DNA of 40,045 bases, taken from NCBI RefSeq assembly GCF_001908235.1, contig NZ_LGHK01000142.1:1-40045 (forward strand), given 5' to 3'. The notes below the pieces were generated by a model. That model searched no databases and had not been told where the DNA came from. It saw nothing but the letters and a program-made list of their open reading frames with translations. Shown here one piece after another: positions 9,386 through 17,578 of the stretch (position 1 is the stretch's first letter; each line of letters begins with the position of its first letter). Made by a program: the position numbers and the translations under genes. This DNA is from Bradyrhizobium sp. NAS96.2. Lineage in GTDB: Bacteria > Pseudomonadota > Alphaproteobacteria > Rhizobiales > Xanthobacteraceae.

Positions 9386-10213
9386 TTAGGACAGCTTCAC
9401 GTCCCTATCATCGTCGAGCAGCCGCGCGAGGAACGCGCGCACATCGCCCGGCCCGTCGAAATGTCCGGCGACACCGGTCGCGCGACGTCCAACGGAGAAT
9501 GCGAGCCCCTCATAGTCAGGCATGATCGCGAACACGGTCTCGTCGGTGACGTCGTCGCCGATGAAGAACGGGCGGCGTCCCCTGAACGGCTCATGCGTCA
9601 TCAACTCGAGCACGCCGGTTGCCTTGGTGAAGCCGGAATGCTTGATCTCGCAGACGCTCTTGCCCGGCAGCACCTCGATCGGCGCGTTCGGCAACTCGGC
9701 GCGGATCAGCGACACCGCCTCATAGATCGCCTTCTCTGCCTGCGGCGCCAGCCGATAATGCAGCGCCAGCGAGTAACCCTTGTCCTCGAGCAGAATGCCG
9801 GGGCTGAGCTTTGCGATCGCGGCGAGGCGACGCTTCAATTCCTTGTCGAGCGGCGGCGCGTGCGCAGCGACCGCCTCGCTGTCCGGCTGCAGCCGCATCT
9901 CTGCGCCATGGCCGCCAATCGCGGGGAATACTTCCGGCGCGAAGATCAGGTCGATGTCGTTGAGCGAGCGGCCGCTGACCAGCGCCAGCGCGCCGCCCGT
10001 GCGCTCATGCAATTGCTTCAGCGTGGTCGCGAGCTCCGGCGGCACCCACACCTCGCGCGGGGTCGGTGCAAGATCGAGCAAGGTGCCGTCGATGTCGAGC
10101 AGCACCGCGGTCCGATCCAGCGGCGGAATCAGCGACGCCGGCGCGCTGCCGGTCGTCGCGTCAGGGGTGATGTCGTCATCCAGGGGCATTTCGGCCAATT
10201 CATGCTTCGTCAT
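9386..10213 (-). CDS. otsB: Trehalose-6-phosphate phosphatase OtsB
   Basis: HAD-superfamily phosphatase removing phosphate from trehalose-6-phosphate, the second step of OtsAB trehalose synthesis. The 275-aa protein has HAD motif I DIDGTLLD (nucleophile and acid/base aspartates), motif II within ALVSGRSLND, and the metal-binding GDDVTDE motif near the C-terminus, with the small cap domain between. Start is ATG at 10213, only three bases after the stop of the upstream transporter gene, implying coupled translation. In this window otsB precedes otsA, the reverse of the flux order. Confidence 0.95.
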   Translation of the reverse strand: MTKHELAEMPLDDDITPDATTGSAPASLIPPLDRTAVLLDIDGTLLDLAPTPREVWVPPELATTLKQLHERTGGALALVSGRSLNDIDLIFAPEVFPAIGGHGAEMRLQPDSEAVAAHAPPLDKELKRRLAAIAKLSPGILLEDKGYSLALHYRLAPQAEKAIYEAVSLIRAELPNAPIEVLPGKSVCEIKHSGFTKATGVLELMTHEPFRGRRPFFIGDDVTDETVFAIMPDYEGLAFSVGRRATGVAGHFDGPGDVRAFLARLLDDDRDVKLS

Positions 10214-10216
10214 AGT

Positions 10217-11710
10217 CTACTCCACAAATGCCAAAGGCCGCGCGACGGATTCGAGCGATTTTCGCTCGGCCGCGACGGCATAGCGCCACGCGACGGCTGC
10301 GGCGGCGATCATAAGTACCGCTCCCAGGAGGTAGCCGGCGAAAACGCTGTTGCGCGATCCGGTGTCGATCAGTACGCCGAACAGCGCCGGTCCGATCACG
10401 CCGCCGATGCCGGTGCCGACAGCGTAGAAGACGGCAATGGCAAGCGCGCGGACCTCCAGCGGAAACATCTCGCTGACGGTGAGATAGGCGGCGCTTGCCG
10501 CCGGCGAAGCGAAGAAGAAGATCACCATCCACGCGATGGTCTGGGTCTGTGCGCTGAACACGCCGATCGAGAACAGATAGCCGGACAACGCGAGCAGCAC
10601 GCCCGACACGGCGTAGGTCAGCACGATCATGGTGCGGCGGCCGAGCGTATCGAACAGGCGGCCGAGCAGGAGCGGCCCGAGGAAGTTGCCGGCAGCGAAC
10701 GGCAAGATGTACCAGCCGACATTGCTGGCGGCGATGCCGAAGAAATCGGTCAGGATCAGCGCGAAGGTGAAGAAGATCGCATTGTAGAAGAATGCCTGCG
10801 CGGCCATCAGCGTGAGCCCGACCAGCGAGCGCTGCCGGTAGGTGGAGAACAGCGTCACCGCGACCTCGCGCAGCGGCGTATGATCGCGCATCCGAAGCTT
10901 GATCTTGTCAAAGTCATCGCTCGACTGCTGGTGGCCGAGCACGGAAGTCTCGATACCGGCGACGATCCTGTGGGCCTCGTCGGGGCGTCCATGGATCATC
11001 AGCCAGCGCGGGCTTTCCGGGATCCACATCCGCATCAACAGCACGACGAGGCCGAGCGCCGCGCCGGTGAAATAGGCGATCCGCCAGCCATGATCGGGCG
11101 CAAGGAACGCGGGATCGAGCAGGACGATCGCGCTCACCGCGCCGATCGCTGCACCGATCCAGAAGCTGCCGTTGATGACGAGATCGGTCCAGCCGCGATA
11201 GCGCGCCGGCACCAGCTCCTGGATGGTTGAATTGATCGCGGTGTATTCGCCGCCGATGCCGGCGCCGGTGAGAAAACGAAACACCGCGTAGCTCGCGACA
11301 TTCCACGACAGCGCGGTCGCGGCCGTCGCCGAGAGATAGAGCGCGAGCGTGATGAAGAACAGCTTCTTGCGCCCGATCCGGTCGGTGAGCCAGCCGAAGC
11401 CGAGCGCGCCGAGCACGGCGCCGGCGAGATAGGCGCTGCTGGCGAGGCCGACATCGGCATTGGAGAAGCTCATTGTCGGGCTCTCCTTCAGCGCGCCCGA
11501 CAGCGCGCCGGCCAGCGTCACTTCGAGCCCGTCGAGGATCCATGTGATGCCGAGCGCCAACACGACGCGGGTGTGAAAGCCGCTCCAGCGGAGATTGTCG
11601 AGCCGAAGGGGGATCGAGGTCTCGATGATGCGGTCGTCATTCGCGGCATCCGGCGACGCCGTCCTGTCGGCCGTTGTCGCAGAGCTGACCTGTGTCTGCT
11701 GCAAATTCAT
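10217..11710 (-). CDS. Major facilitator superfamily transporter (substrate unknown)
   Basis: Inner-membrane secondary transporter of 497 aa with about twelve predicted membrane helices. The loop 2-3 signature is visible as GWLTDRIGRKKLF and a second copy-like GRLFDTLGRRTM occurs in the C-terminal half. The sequence resembles the metabolite:proton/sugar porter group, but the substrate cannot be read from it. The ATG at 11710 (MNLQQTQVSS) gives a normal cytoplasmic N-terminus; the longer open frame upstream lacks transporter-like sequence. It is three bases from otsB, so a role linked to osmolyte or sugar movement is possible but unproved. Confidence 0.88.
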   Translation of the reverse strand: MNLQQTQVSSATTADRTASPDAANDDRIIETSIPLRLDNLRWSGFHTRVVLALGITWILDGLEVTLAGALSGALKESPTMSFSNADVGLASSAYLAGAVLGALGFGWLTDRIGRKKLFFITLALYLSATAATALSWNVASYAVFRFLTGAGIGGEYTAINSTIQELVPARYRGWTDLVINGSFWIGAAIGAVSAIVLLDPAFLAPDHGWRIAYFTGAALGLVVLLMRMWIPESPRWLMIHGRPDEAHRIVAGIETSVLGHQQSSDDFDKIKLRMRDHTPLREVAVTLFSTYRQRSLVGLTLMAAQAFFYNAIFFTFALILTDFFGIAASNVGWYILPFAAGNFLGPLLLGRLFDTLGRRTMIVLTYAVSGVLLALSGYLFSIGVFSAQTQTIAWMVIFFFASPAASAAYLTVSEMFPLEVRALAIAVFYAVGTGIGGVIGPALFGVLIDTGSRNSVFAGYLLGAVLMIAAAAVAWRYAVAAERKSLESVARPLAFVE

Positions 11711-11894
11711 CAGATTAGACCAATGAGAAAATCCCCGGAACGATACGTTCCAAGGTTCTCCCTCCCAGGATCGCGGCAAACGGAGTGCCCGCCACGCAAT
11801 GTCAACGCCGCAGACCGGCAAGGGTTCCCGCAATGCGGCATAGGAACCGCGATCGCGGCAGATTGTTCTCGGCTGAAAATCCATGGAGCTATCG

Positions 11895-12275
11895 ATGGCC
11901 GCACGCAAGGGAGCGGCGCGCAAGACCGCACGAAAGTCAGCACGAAAATCGACCGCACGATCGGCGAGCACGGCAAGCCGCAAGCGTGGAGCGAAGAAGA
12001 CGACCTCGAAGCGCTGGTCGCAACGGGTAACAAAGGAGAGCGACGCCCTCGACCTCAAGCGCGGTGTCTTCAAGCTGACGAGCGCGAAGAAGATCGCGGC
12101 ATCGCTGAAAACATCCGCCGAGCACAGCACGCGGCGCAAGAGCGGCGCCTATCGTTCCGCGCTGTCGATGCTGACCTTCTACATCAACCGCGCCGGCAAG
12201 ACGCTGCCGAAGACCGAACGGTCACGGCTGGAACGCGCCAAGGTCGAATTGAAGCATCAGTTCGGGCGGGATTAA
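11895..12275 (+). CDS. Small basic DUF3175-type protein
   Basis: A 126-aa protein of unknown function. The first 40 residues are a lysine/arginine/alanine/serine-rich tail resembling histone-H1-like bacterial tails. The remaining part (RWSQRVTKESDALDL through FKLTSAKKIAASL to LTFYINRAGKTLP) matches my memory of the DUF3175 family. The ATG at 11895 has GGAG at 11885-11888; the ATG at 11883 overlaps that site and is less likely. It is divergent from the transporter gene (184-base gap) and convergent with the chemotaxis receptor. Nucleic-acid binding by the basic tail is inference only. Confidence 0.8.
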   Translation: MAARKGAARKTARKSARKSTARSASTASRKRGAKKTTSKRWSQRVTKESDALDLKRGVFKLTSAKKIAASLKTSAEHSTRRKSGAYRSALSMLTFYINRAGKTLPKTERSRLERAKVELKHQFGRD

Positions 12276-12299
12276 GATTGTCGTCCTGGCGCCAACGGC

Positions 12300-12416
12300 G
12301 TCGTCCCGGCGCAGGCCGGGACCCATACGCCGCGGCCATCGGAAGGGGCAAGCGGCGAGTTGTCGGCGCACCAACGAACAGCGGTGGTTATGGGTCCCGG
12401 CCTGCGCCGGGACGAC
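12300..12416. repeat. Inverted-repeat element with perfect 28-bp arms
   Basis: Arms 12300-12327 and 12389-12416 are exact reverse complements over 28 bp, each beginning outward with GTCGTCCCGGCG and itself containing a CCGGC/GCCGG hairpin; the spacer is 61 bases. It fills the 164-base gap between two convergent genes and shares arms with the element at 27667-27792. Confidence 0.9.
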
Positions 12417-12439
12417 GATCGTTGATAGACCGGCGTCCG

Positions 12440-14473
12440 TTACGCCGCGCGGATGTTCGCCATGAAGCGGTCGAGCTCCTCGCGCAGCCGGGAGCTTTCG
12501 ACCGACAGCGAGCGGGCCGAATTCAGCACCTCTTCGGAGGCGGCTCCCGTCTCGGTGGCGCCGCGATTGACCTGGGTGACGCTGGATGCGGCTTCCTGAG
12601 TGCCTTGCGCGACATTCTGCACGCTGCGTGCGATCTCCTGCGTTGCCGCGCTCTGCTGCTCGACCGAGCTCGCGATATTGGTCGCGATCCCGGAGATCTG
12701 CCCGATCGTGTCGCCGATCTCCTTGATCGCGGCAACCGATTCCTGTGTCGCGGCCTGCATGCCCGAGATGTGGGTGGAGATCTCGTCGGTGGCTCTCGCG
12801 GTCTGGCTCGCCAGCGATTTCACTTCGGCGGCGACCACCGCGAAGCCGCGGCCCGCATCGCCGGCGCGCGCGGCCTCGATGGTGGCGTTCAGTGCCAAGA
12901 GGTTGGTCTGCTCGGCGATCGCCGTGATCAGCTTGACGACGTCGCCGATCTCCTGCGCGGCGCGCGAGAGCTTGCCGATCCGCGCGTCGGTCTGTTCGGC
13001 CTGGCGCACGGCGGAGTCGGCGATCTGGCTGGATTCCTTGGCGCGGCGGCCGATCTCGTCGACCGACGCCGACAGCTCCTCGGTCGCGGAGGCCACCGAC
13101 TGCATGTTGCTGGAGGCCTCCTCGGAGGCGCCGGCGACCTGGCTCGACAGGTTCTGCGTGGTCTCCGCGGTCCGGGTCAGCGTACCGGCTGCGGATTCGA
13201 GCTGCACGGCGGACGCCGATACGTTGGAGACGATCGAGCCGACGGCGGATTCGAATTCGTCGGCGAAACGAATGAGCTCGGTGCGCCGCGCGGCGGCACT
13301 CGCCTTGTTCTGCGCCTCCTGGGTCGCGGCATCGCGCTCGGCCTTGGCAACCGCCTGGACCTTGAACTCCTCCACGGCACCGGCCATCTCGCCGAGTTCG
13401 TCGCGGCGGCCGAGGCCCGGCAGCACCACATCGAAATTGCCTGCCGCGAGCTCGCGCATCGCCGCACACATCGCCGCGATCGGCCGTGAAATGCCCTTGC
13501 CGAGCAGGAACGCCCACACCAGCCCGAGCACGAAGCTGCCGGCCGCAAGCATCAGGATCAGCTGCTCGGTTTCGCCGATCATGGCATGCGATTCGTTCTC
13601 GAGCCGCTTCTGGTCGGTCAGCAGATCGGACTTCATCGCCGCTGCACCCTGGCTGATGGCAGCCGCGGATTCGGTCATCTCAACGGTCAACTCGTCGATC
13701 GACTTGGCATTCGCGATCAGCTTGGCGAGCGCCTCGCGGTACTCTCCTAGCAGCGCGGTGATGTCCTTCACGCTTTGGGTGATCCGCTCGTCCTTTGAGG
13801 TGATGCCCTTCACCAGATTATCGGCGAATTTCAGCCGGGCGAGCGCGCTGGAGGCGACCGTCTTGTCGCCATTGACGACGAAGGTGTTGACGGCGCCGGT
13901 GATCGACTGCAGCTGGTCGGCGACCTTCTTGGCGCCGAACTGGATCGATTGCAGCTCGGAATCGTCGGCATTGCTCGGCAGATCGTCGAGCTTGTAGCGC
14001 ATCGAGGTCGCGCTGCGGGTCAGCTTGTTCTGCGCGACCTGCGCGCTGTCGTCCTTGATGCGGACGATCTCGGCAAAGATCTTGGTGAAGGCGCGGAATT
14101 CGCGTTCCAGCTTGGTGACCTGCTCGAGCCGGGCCGGATTGGTGGTGCCCTTCATCGACGCCACGATGGCGTCCTTCAGGCTGGCCTCGGCGGCGAGCGC
14201 GGCCTTGGCGTCGTCCTCCTTGCCGGTCGCGACGTAGTAGCGCGCCAGCGAACGGTAGGAGATCATTTCGCGATCGATGTTGCGGGCAAGATCGGCTTCC
14301 GCGACGCTCTGGCGATAGGAGCCGACGCCGGCGGAGACCCGCTCGAAGCCCATATAGGCGAAGCCCATGGTGGCTGCCGAAAGCGCCAGCGTGACGGCAA
14401 AGCCGACCATGATCTTGGCGCGAAATCTGAGGGTTGGGAACCTGATCGACGACGATCGCTTCAGTCCCGGCAT
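12440..14473 (-). CDS. Methyl-accepting chemotaxis protein
   Basis: Inner-membrane chemoreceptor of 677 aa signalling to CheA/CheW. Layout: short cytoplasmic N-terminus, membrane helix 1 (about 22-43), an all-helical periplasmic domain of about 255 residues (size compatible with a helical bimodular sensor), membrane helix 2 (about 303-325), HAMP domain after GISRPI, then methylation helices and the conserved tip (EQTNLLALNATIEAARAG, about 510-550). It lacks an obvious C-terminal receptor-binding pentapeptide. ATG at 14473 has a run of G six bases upstream. No chemotaxis genes adjoin it; the ligand is unknown. Confidence 0.95.
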   Translation of the reverse strand: MPGLKRSSSIRFPTLRFRAKIMVGFAVTLALSAATMGFAYMGFERVSAGVGSYRQSVAEADLARNIDREMISYRSLARYYVATGKEDDAKAALAAEASLKDAIVASMKGTTNPARLEQVTKLEREFRAFTKIFAEIVRIKDDSAQVAQNKLTRSATSMRYKLDDLPSNADDSELQSIQFGAKKVADQLQSITGAVNTFVVNGDKTVASSALARLKFADNLVKGITSKDERITQSVKDITALLGEYREALAKLIANAKSIDELTVEMTESAAAISQGAAAMKSDLLTDQKRLENESHAMIGETEQLILMLAAGSFVLGLVWAFLLGKGISRPIAAMCAAMRELAAGNFDVVLPGLGRRDELGEMAGAVEEFKVQAVAKAERDAATQEAQNKASAAARRTELIRFADEFESAVGSIVSNVSASAVQLESAAGTLTRTAETTQNLSSQVAGASEEASSNMQSVASATEELSASVDEIGRRAKESSQIADSAVRQAEQTDARIGKLSRAAQEIGDVVKLITAIAEQTNLLALNATIEAARAGDAGRGFAVVAAEVKSLASQTARATDEISTHISGMQAATQESVAAIKEIGDTIGQISGIATNIASSVEQQSAATQEIARSVQNVAQGTQEAASSVTQVNRGATETGAASEEVLNSARSLSVESSRLREELDRFMANIRAA

Positions 14474-14641
14474 TCCAACCCCCCGTCTTCATTCTGAAAA
14501 CCACGCGAGGTCCGGCAGCAACCCGCCCCAGTCCCCGGAGGGCAAAACTAAGGCAGAATCAATAAGGCCCGGTAAATAGGCAGCGGCCGCCGGCTTCGGT
14601 CCGATACTACCTTGGTCGGCCCGGGGGTGCGGGCAAGGTGA

Positions 14642-14669
14642 TTGACGCGCGGGTCCGGCCCGATACTTT
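14642..14669 (+). promoter_or_regulatory. Possible sigma-70 promoter upstream of FIST-kinase operon
   Basis: TTGACG (14642-14647) and TACTTT (14664-14669) are separated by 16 bases. The -35 is good and the -10 poor. It would transcribe the short frame at 14726 and then the FIST gene. Confidence 0.3.
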
Positions 14670-14725
14670 AGAACCGATCAAACCTGTCCCTGCCCGGGCC
14701 AGGAGAACACATCGGGAGGTGTCCC

Positions 14726-14818
14726 ATGTCATCGCGTCGAGCGGCGCCGTTGGCGCTTGCGGCGAGCATAGCTGCCGGCGAAGTCGCCCGGCCAATGACA
14801 TTCCCCCTCACGACCTAG
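14726..14818 (+). CDS. Putative 30-aa leader peptide or small protein
   Basis: ATG at 14726 follows GGGAGGTG with good spacing and opens a 30-codon frame ending TAG at 14816-14818. The product starts MSSRRAAPLALAAS and is alanine-rich, with a positively charged N-terminus followed by a short hydrophobic stretch. I recognise no family. The strong ribosome site and position 111 bases before the FIST gene make a leader or small membrane peptide conceivable; chance is equally possible. Confidence 0.3.
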   Translation: MSSRRAAPLALAASIAAGEVARPMTFPLTT

Positions 14819-14929
14819 AATATAGAGAGGGCCGGACCGCGAACCTCGCGGCATGGCGCCGACACTCTTGCGACCCGCGCGGCCGACCGCGCCAAGAAAA
14901 GCAAAAAATTCTGGTCAGGGAGAACGCCT

Positions 14930-16102
14930 TTGGCGAAGCAGAACGGCAGCGCCACCGACAGTATTGTCGTGGTGCAGGCAAAGACCACCGGGCCGCGGGA
15001 GGCCGCCGACGAGATCGCGCGCCAATTGGCGACGGTCGATCTCGCCATGCTCGTGGTGTTCGTGTCGCCGTTCTATGACCCGCAACAATTCATCGCCGAG
15101 CTGTCCGGCCGGATGCCCGACATCCCGATCTTCGGCTGCACCACGGCGGGAGAACTATCGCCCGGCGGCTGGGAGGAAGACAGCGTCGTGGCGATGGGCT
15201 TCGACGCGGCCGATTTCGTCATCGCGGCCCGGCCGCTGTTCGACCTCGCGACGTTTCGGGTCGACCACGGCCGTTCGATCTGCACCGAGTTGCAGAGCGA
15301 ATTCGCGCAGCGCACCGAGCATTGCGATCACACCGACGATTCCTTCGGGCTGCTGTTCATCGACGGCATGTGCCAGCGCGAGGAAACCATCATGTCGGCG
15401 ATCTACGCATCGCTCGGCGACATTCCGGTGGTCGGCGGCTCCGCCGGCGACGGCCTGCGCTTCGAGAAGTCCTGGGTCTTCCACGGCGGCGAGGCCCATA
15501 CCGACGCCGCCGTCCTGATCCTGATCCGGACCCGGCTGCCGTTCCGCCTGTTCAAGTGCGACCATTTCGAGCCGACCTCGACCAAGATGGTGGTGACCGA
15601 GGCCGACATCGAGCACCGCATCGTCAAGGAGTTGAATGCCGAGCCGGCCGCGCTGGAATATTCCCGCGCCGTCGGCCTCAGCGACAGCAAGCTCGAATTG
15701 TTCTCGTTCGCAGCACACCCGGTGCTGGTCCGCGTCGGCGGCGCCTATTATGCGCGGTCGATCCAGCGCACCAATCCCGACGGGTCGCTGCAATTCTTCT
15801 GCGCCATCGACGAAGGCATGGTGCTGACGGTGGCGCGCGAGCGCGACCCGATCGACGTGACGAGCCGCCTGCTCAAGGAGCTGACCGAGGATCTCGGCGA
15901 GGTCTCGATGTTCATCGGCTTCGAATGCGTGCTGCGCCGGCTCGACGTCGAACAGCGCCAGCTGTCGCGGGAGATGTCGGAGCTCTATCGCCGCAACAAA
16001 GTGATTGGCTTTCAGACCTATGGCGAGCAGTATCGCTCCATGCATGTCAACCAGACGCTGACCGGCATCGCCATCGGCAAGCGGGCTGTCGCGCCGCAAT
16101 GA
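14930..16102 (+). CDS. FIST-domain sensory protein (NosP-like)
   Basis: Cytoplasmic protein of 390 aa with a FIST N domain (about 30-220, including IPIFGCTTAGELSPGG, FIDGMCQREE and VVGGSAGDGLRF) and FIST C domain (about 225-375, including VGGAYYARSI and AIDEGMVLTVAR). FIST proteins are small-ligand sensors; the NosP group binds haem and nitric oxide and inhibits a partner hybrid kinase. Start is TTG at 14930 with AGGGAG at 14917-14922; no nearby ATG fits. Its stop overlaps the kinase start (ATGA), indicating coupled translation and probably a direct protein pair. Whether it binds haem, amino acids or another ligand cannot be told from sequence. Confidence 0.9.
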   Translation: MAKQNGSATDSIVVVQAKTTGPREAADEIARQLATVDLAMLVVFVSPFYDPQQFIAELSGRMPDIPIFGCTTAGELSPGGWEEDSVVAMGFDAADFVIAARPLFDLATFRVDHGRSICTELQSEFAQRTEHCDHTDDSFGLLFIDGMCQREETIMSAIYASLGDIPVVGGSAGDGLRFEKSWVFHGGEAHTDAAVLILIRTRLPFRLFKCDHFEPTSTKMVVTEADIEHRIVKELNAEPAALEYSRAVGLSDSKLELFSFAAHPVLVRVGGAYYARSIQRTNPDGSLQFFCAIDEGMVLTVARERDPIDVTSRLLKELTEDLGEVSMFIGFECVLRRLDVEQRQLSREMSELYRRNKVIGFQTYGEQYRSMHVNQTLTGIAIGKRAVAPQ

Positions 16103-17472
16103 CCGACAGCAAGACCACGCGCATTGCGGCCCTCGAACGCGAAGCCGAGAAGCTGCGCAAGATCAACGCGGCGCTGATGTCGCGCGTCGAACGTTCGACC
16201 GACCAGCAGCTCAACGCCTTCTCCCTGTTCGAGACCGCGATCGCGCTGGATCAGCAGGTGCGCGACCGTACCCAGCAGCTCAAGCAGGCACTGCAATCGC
16301 TGGAGAAGACCAACGGACGCCTGCTGCAGGCCAAGCAGCAGGCCGAGGCGGCAAGTTCGCTGAAATCATCGGTGCTGGTTTCGGTGACGCACGACCTGTT
16401 GCAGCCGCTGAATGCCGCGCGGCTGACGCTGTCCGCGCTGACCGAGATGGCAAGCGAGCCCAAGAGCGTCGCGCTGACCGACCAGATCGACCGCTCGCTG
16501 GCGACGCTCGAGGACATGCTGCGGACGCTGCTCGACATCTCGAAGCTCGATGCCGGCGTGCTCAGGCCCGAATTCGGTCCGGTCGCGATCGCCTCGCTGT
16601 TCGAGCCGCTTGAGCAGGAATTCGTGGCGACCGCCGCCAAGCGCAACCTCGACTTCCGGATCATGCCGTCATCGGCGGTGGTCCGCTCCGATCCGCTGAT
16701 GCTGCGCCGGATCCTGCAGAACCTCTTGGCCAATGCGCTGCGCTACACCCAGCGCGGCACCGTGCTGATGGGGTGCCGCCTCAAGGGCGAAAATATCTGC
16801 ATCGAGGTGCACGACACCGGGCCGGGCATCCCGGAAGCCCAGCGCGAGGCGATCTTCGTCGAATTTCAGCGCGGCGACGCCGGCGCCGGCGACAAGGCGG
16901 GCATCGGGCTCGGTCTTTCGATCGTGCGCCGCTTTGCCGACCTGCTCGGCCATAACATCAGGCTGAGTTCGCGCGCCGGCAAGGGCTCGGTGTTCTCGGT
17001 CACGGTGCCGCGCACCCTCGATCCGGTTGCGATCCCGGTGCGCGAACAGGCCAGCGTCGACTATCGCTATGGCGGCATGGAGGGCGCGAAGATCCTGCTG
17101 ATCGAGAACGATCTCTCGAGCGCCGAGGGTCTCGCCCATCTGCTGGAGAAATGGGGCTGCGACGTCGCCGTGACGATCTCGAAGACCGAGGCGCTCGAAC
17201 GCATCCACGCGCTGGACGGCATTCCCGACGCCATCATCGCCGACCTGCATCTCGACAATGGCGAGACCGGGATCCAGGCCGTCGACGTGATCCGCGGCGA
17301 GATCAACGCCAAGGTGCCGGCGATCATCGTCACCGCCGACTACTCGGCCAAGGCCGCCTCCGACGTCTCGGCCTTTGGCCACGAACTCCTGAAAAAGCCG
17401 ATCAAGCCCGCCGAGATGCGCTCGCTGCTGTCGTTCCTGCTCGCAGCGGAGCAGTCGAACGCGCGGTTATGA
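16099..17472 (+). CDS. Hybrid histidine kinase with C-terminal receiver (NahK/ErcS'-like)
   Basis: Soluble sensor kinase of 457 aa without membrane helices. An N-terminal coiled coil (about 1-88) leads to the dimerisation/phosphoacceptor helix with His98 in SVTHDLLQPL, then the ATPase domain (LLANALRYT, DTGPGIPE, GIGLGLSIVRRF) and a receiver domain with acceptor Asp382 in IIADLHL. It has no sensory domain of its own beyond the coiled coil, so the coupled FIST protein probably supplies input. The receiver lacks an attached output, implying phosphorelay to another protein, such as the two regulators encoded convergently next door. ATG at 16099 overlaps the FIST stop by four bases. Confidence 0.93.
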   Translation: MTDSKTTRIAALEREAEKLRKINAALMSRVERSTDQQLNAFSLFETAIALDQQVRDRTQQLKQALQSLEKTNGRLLQAKQQAEAASSLKSSVLVSVTHDLLQPLNAARLTLSALTEMASEPKSVALTDQIDRSLATLEDMLRTLLDISKLDAGVLRPEFGPVAIASLFEPLEQEFVATAAKRNLDFRIMPSSAVVRSDPLMLRRILQNLLANALRYTQRGTVLMGCRLKGENICIEVHDTGPGIPEAQREAIFVEFQRGDAGAGDKAGIGLGLSIVRRFADLLGHNIRLSSRAGKGSVFSVTVPRTLDPVAIPVREQASVDYRYGGMEGAKILLIENDLSSAEGLAHLLEKWGCDVAVTISKTEALERIHALDGIPDAIIADLHLDNGETGIQAVDVIRGEINAKVPAIIVTADYSAKAASDVSAFGHELLKKPIKPAEMRSLLSFLLAAEQSNARL

Positions 17473-17474
17473 CC

Positions 17475-17578
17475 AGCGCGTTTTCGAGCGAAGTGGATAC
17501 CGGTTCGCGTGAAGAAAACGCGTCAAGACAAAGACCTGGAGCCCCGTTCCGAGTCCATCGGAACGGGAAAGGCTCTAG
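17475..17578 (+). repeat. Rhizobial two-stem palindromic element, copy A
   Basis: First part GCGTTTTC...GAAAACGC brackets GAGCGAAGTGG and CCGGTTCGCG; second part GGAGCCCCGTTCCGA...TCGGAACGGG...GGCTCTAG forms a stem. It shares most bases with copies at 35818-35919 (minus) and 38908-39014. It fills the convergent kinase/regulator junction, and its end supplies the TAG stop of the regulator gene. Confidence 0.9.

Larger units (their letters stand above)
14474..14929. other. Divergent regulatory region between chemoreceptor and FIST genes
   Basis: These 456 bases hold promoters for both flanking genes. Visible structure: a hairpin ACCTTG/CAAGGT (14609-14639) with inner GCCC/GGGC, a possible sigma-70-type promoter at 14642-14669, and a small open frame at 14726-14818 with a good ribosome site. 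Confidence 0.6.

Noticed and set aside
7706..11230. Very long plus-strand open frames opposite otsA, otsB and the transporter
   Set aside because: They are antisense shadows: the minus-strand proteins have clear family motifs, while the plus-strand translations are low-complexity Arg/Ala/Gly/His-rich text typical of GC-rich antisense.
15322..16098. Long N-terminal extension of the histidine kinase frame
   Set aside because: It reads the FIST gene in another frame and is arginine-rich nonsense; the ATG overlapping the FIST stop gives a normal kinase N-terminus.
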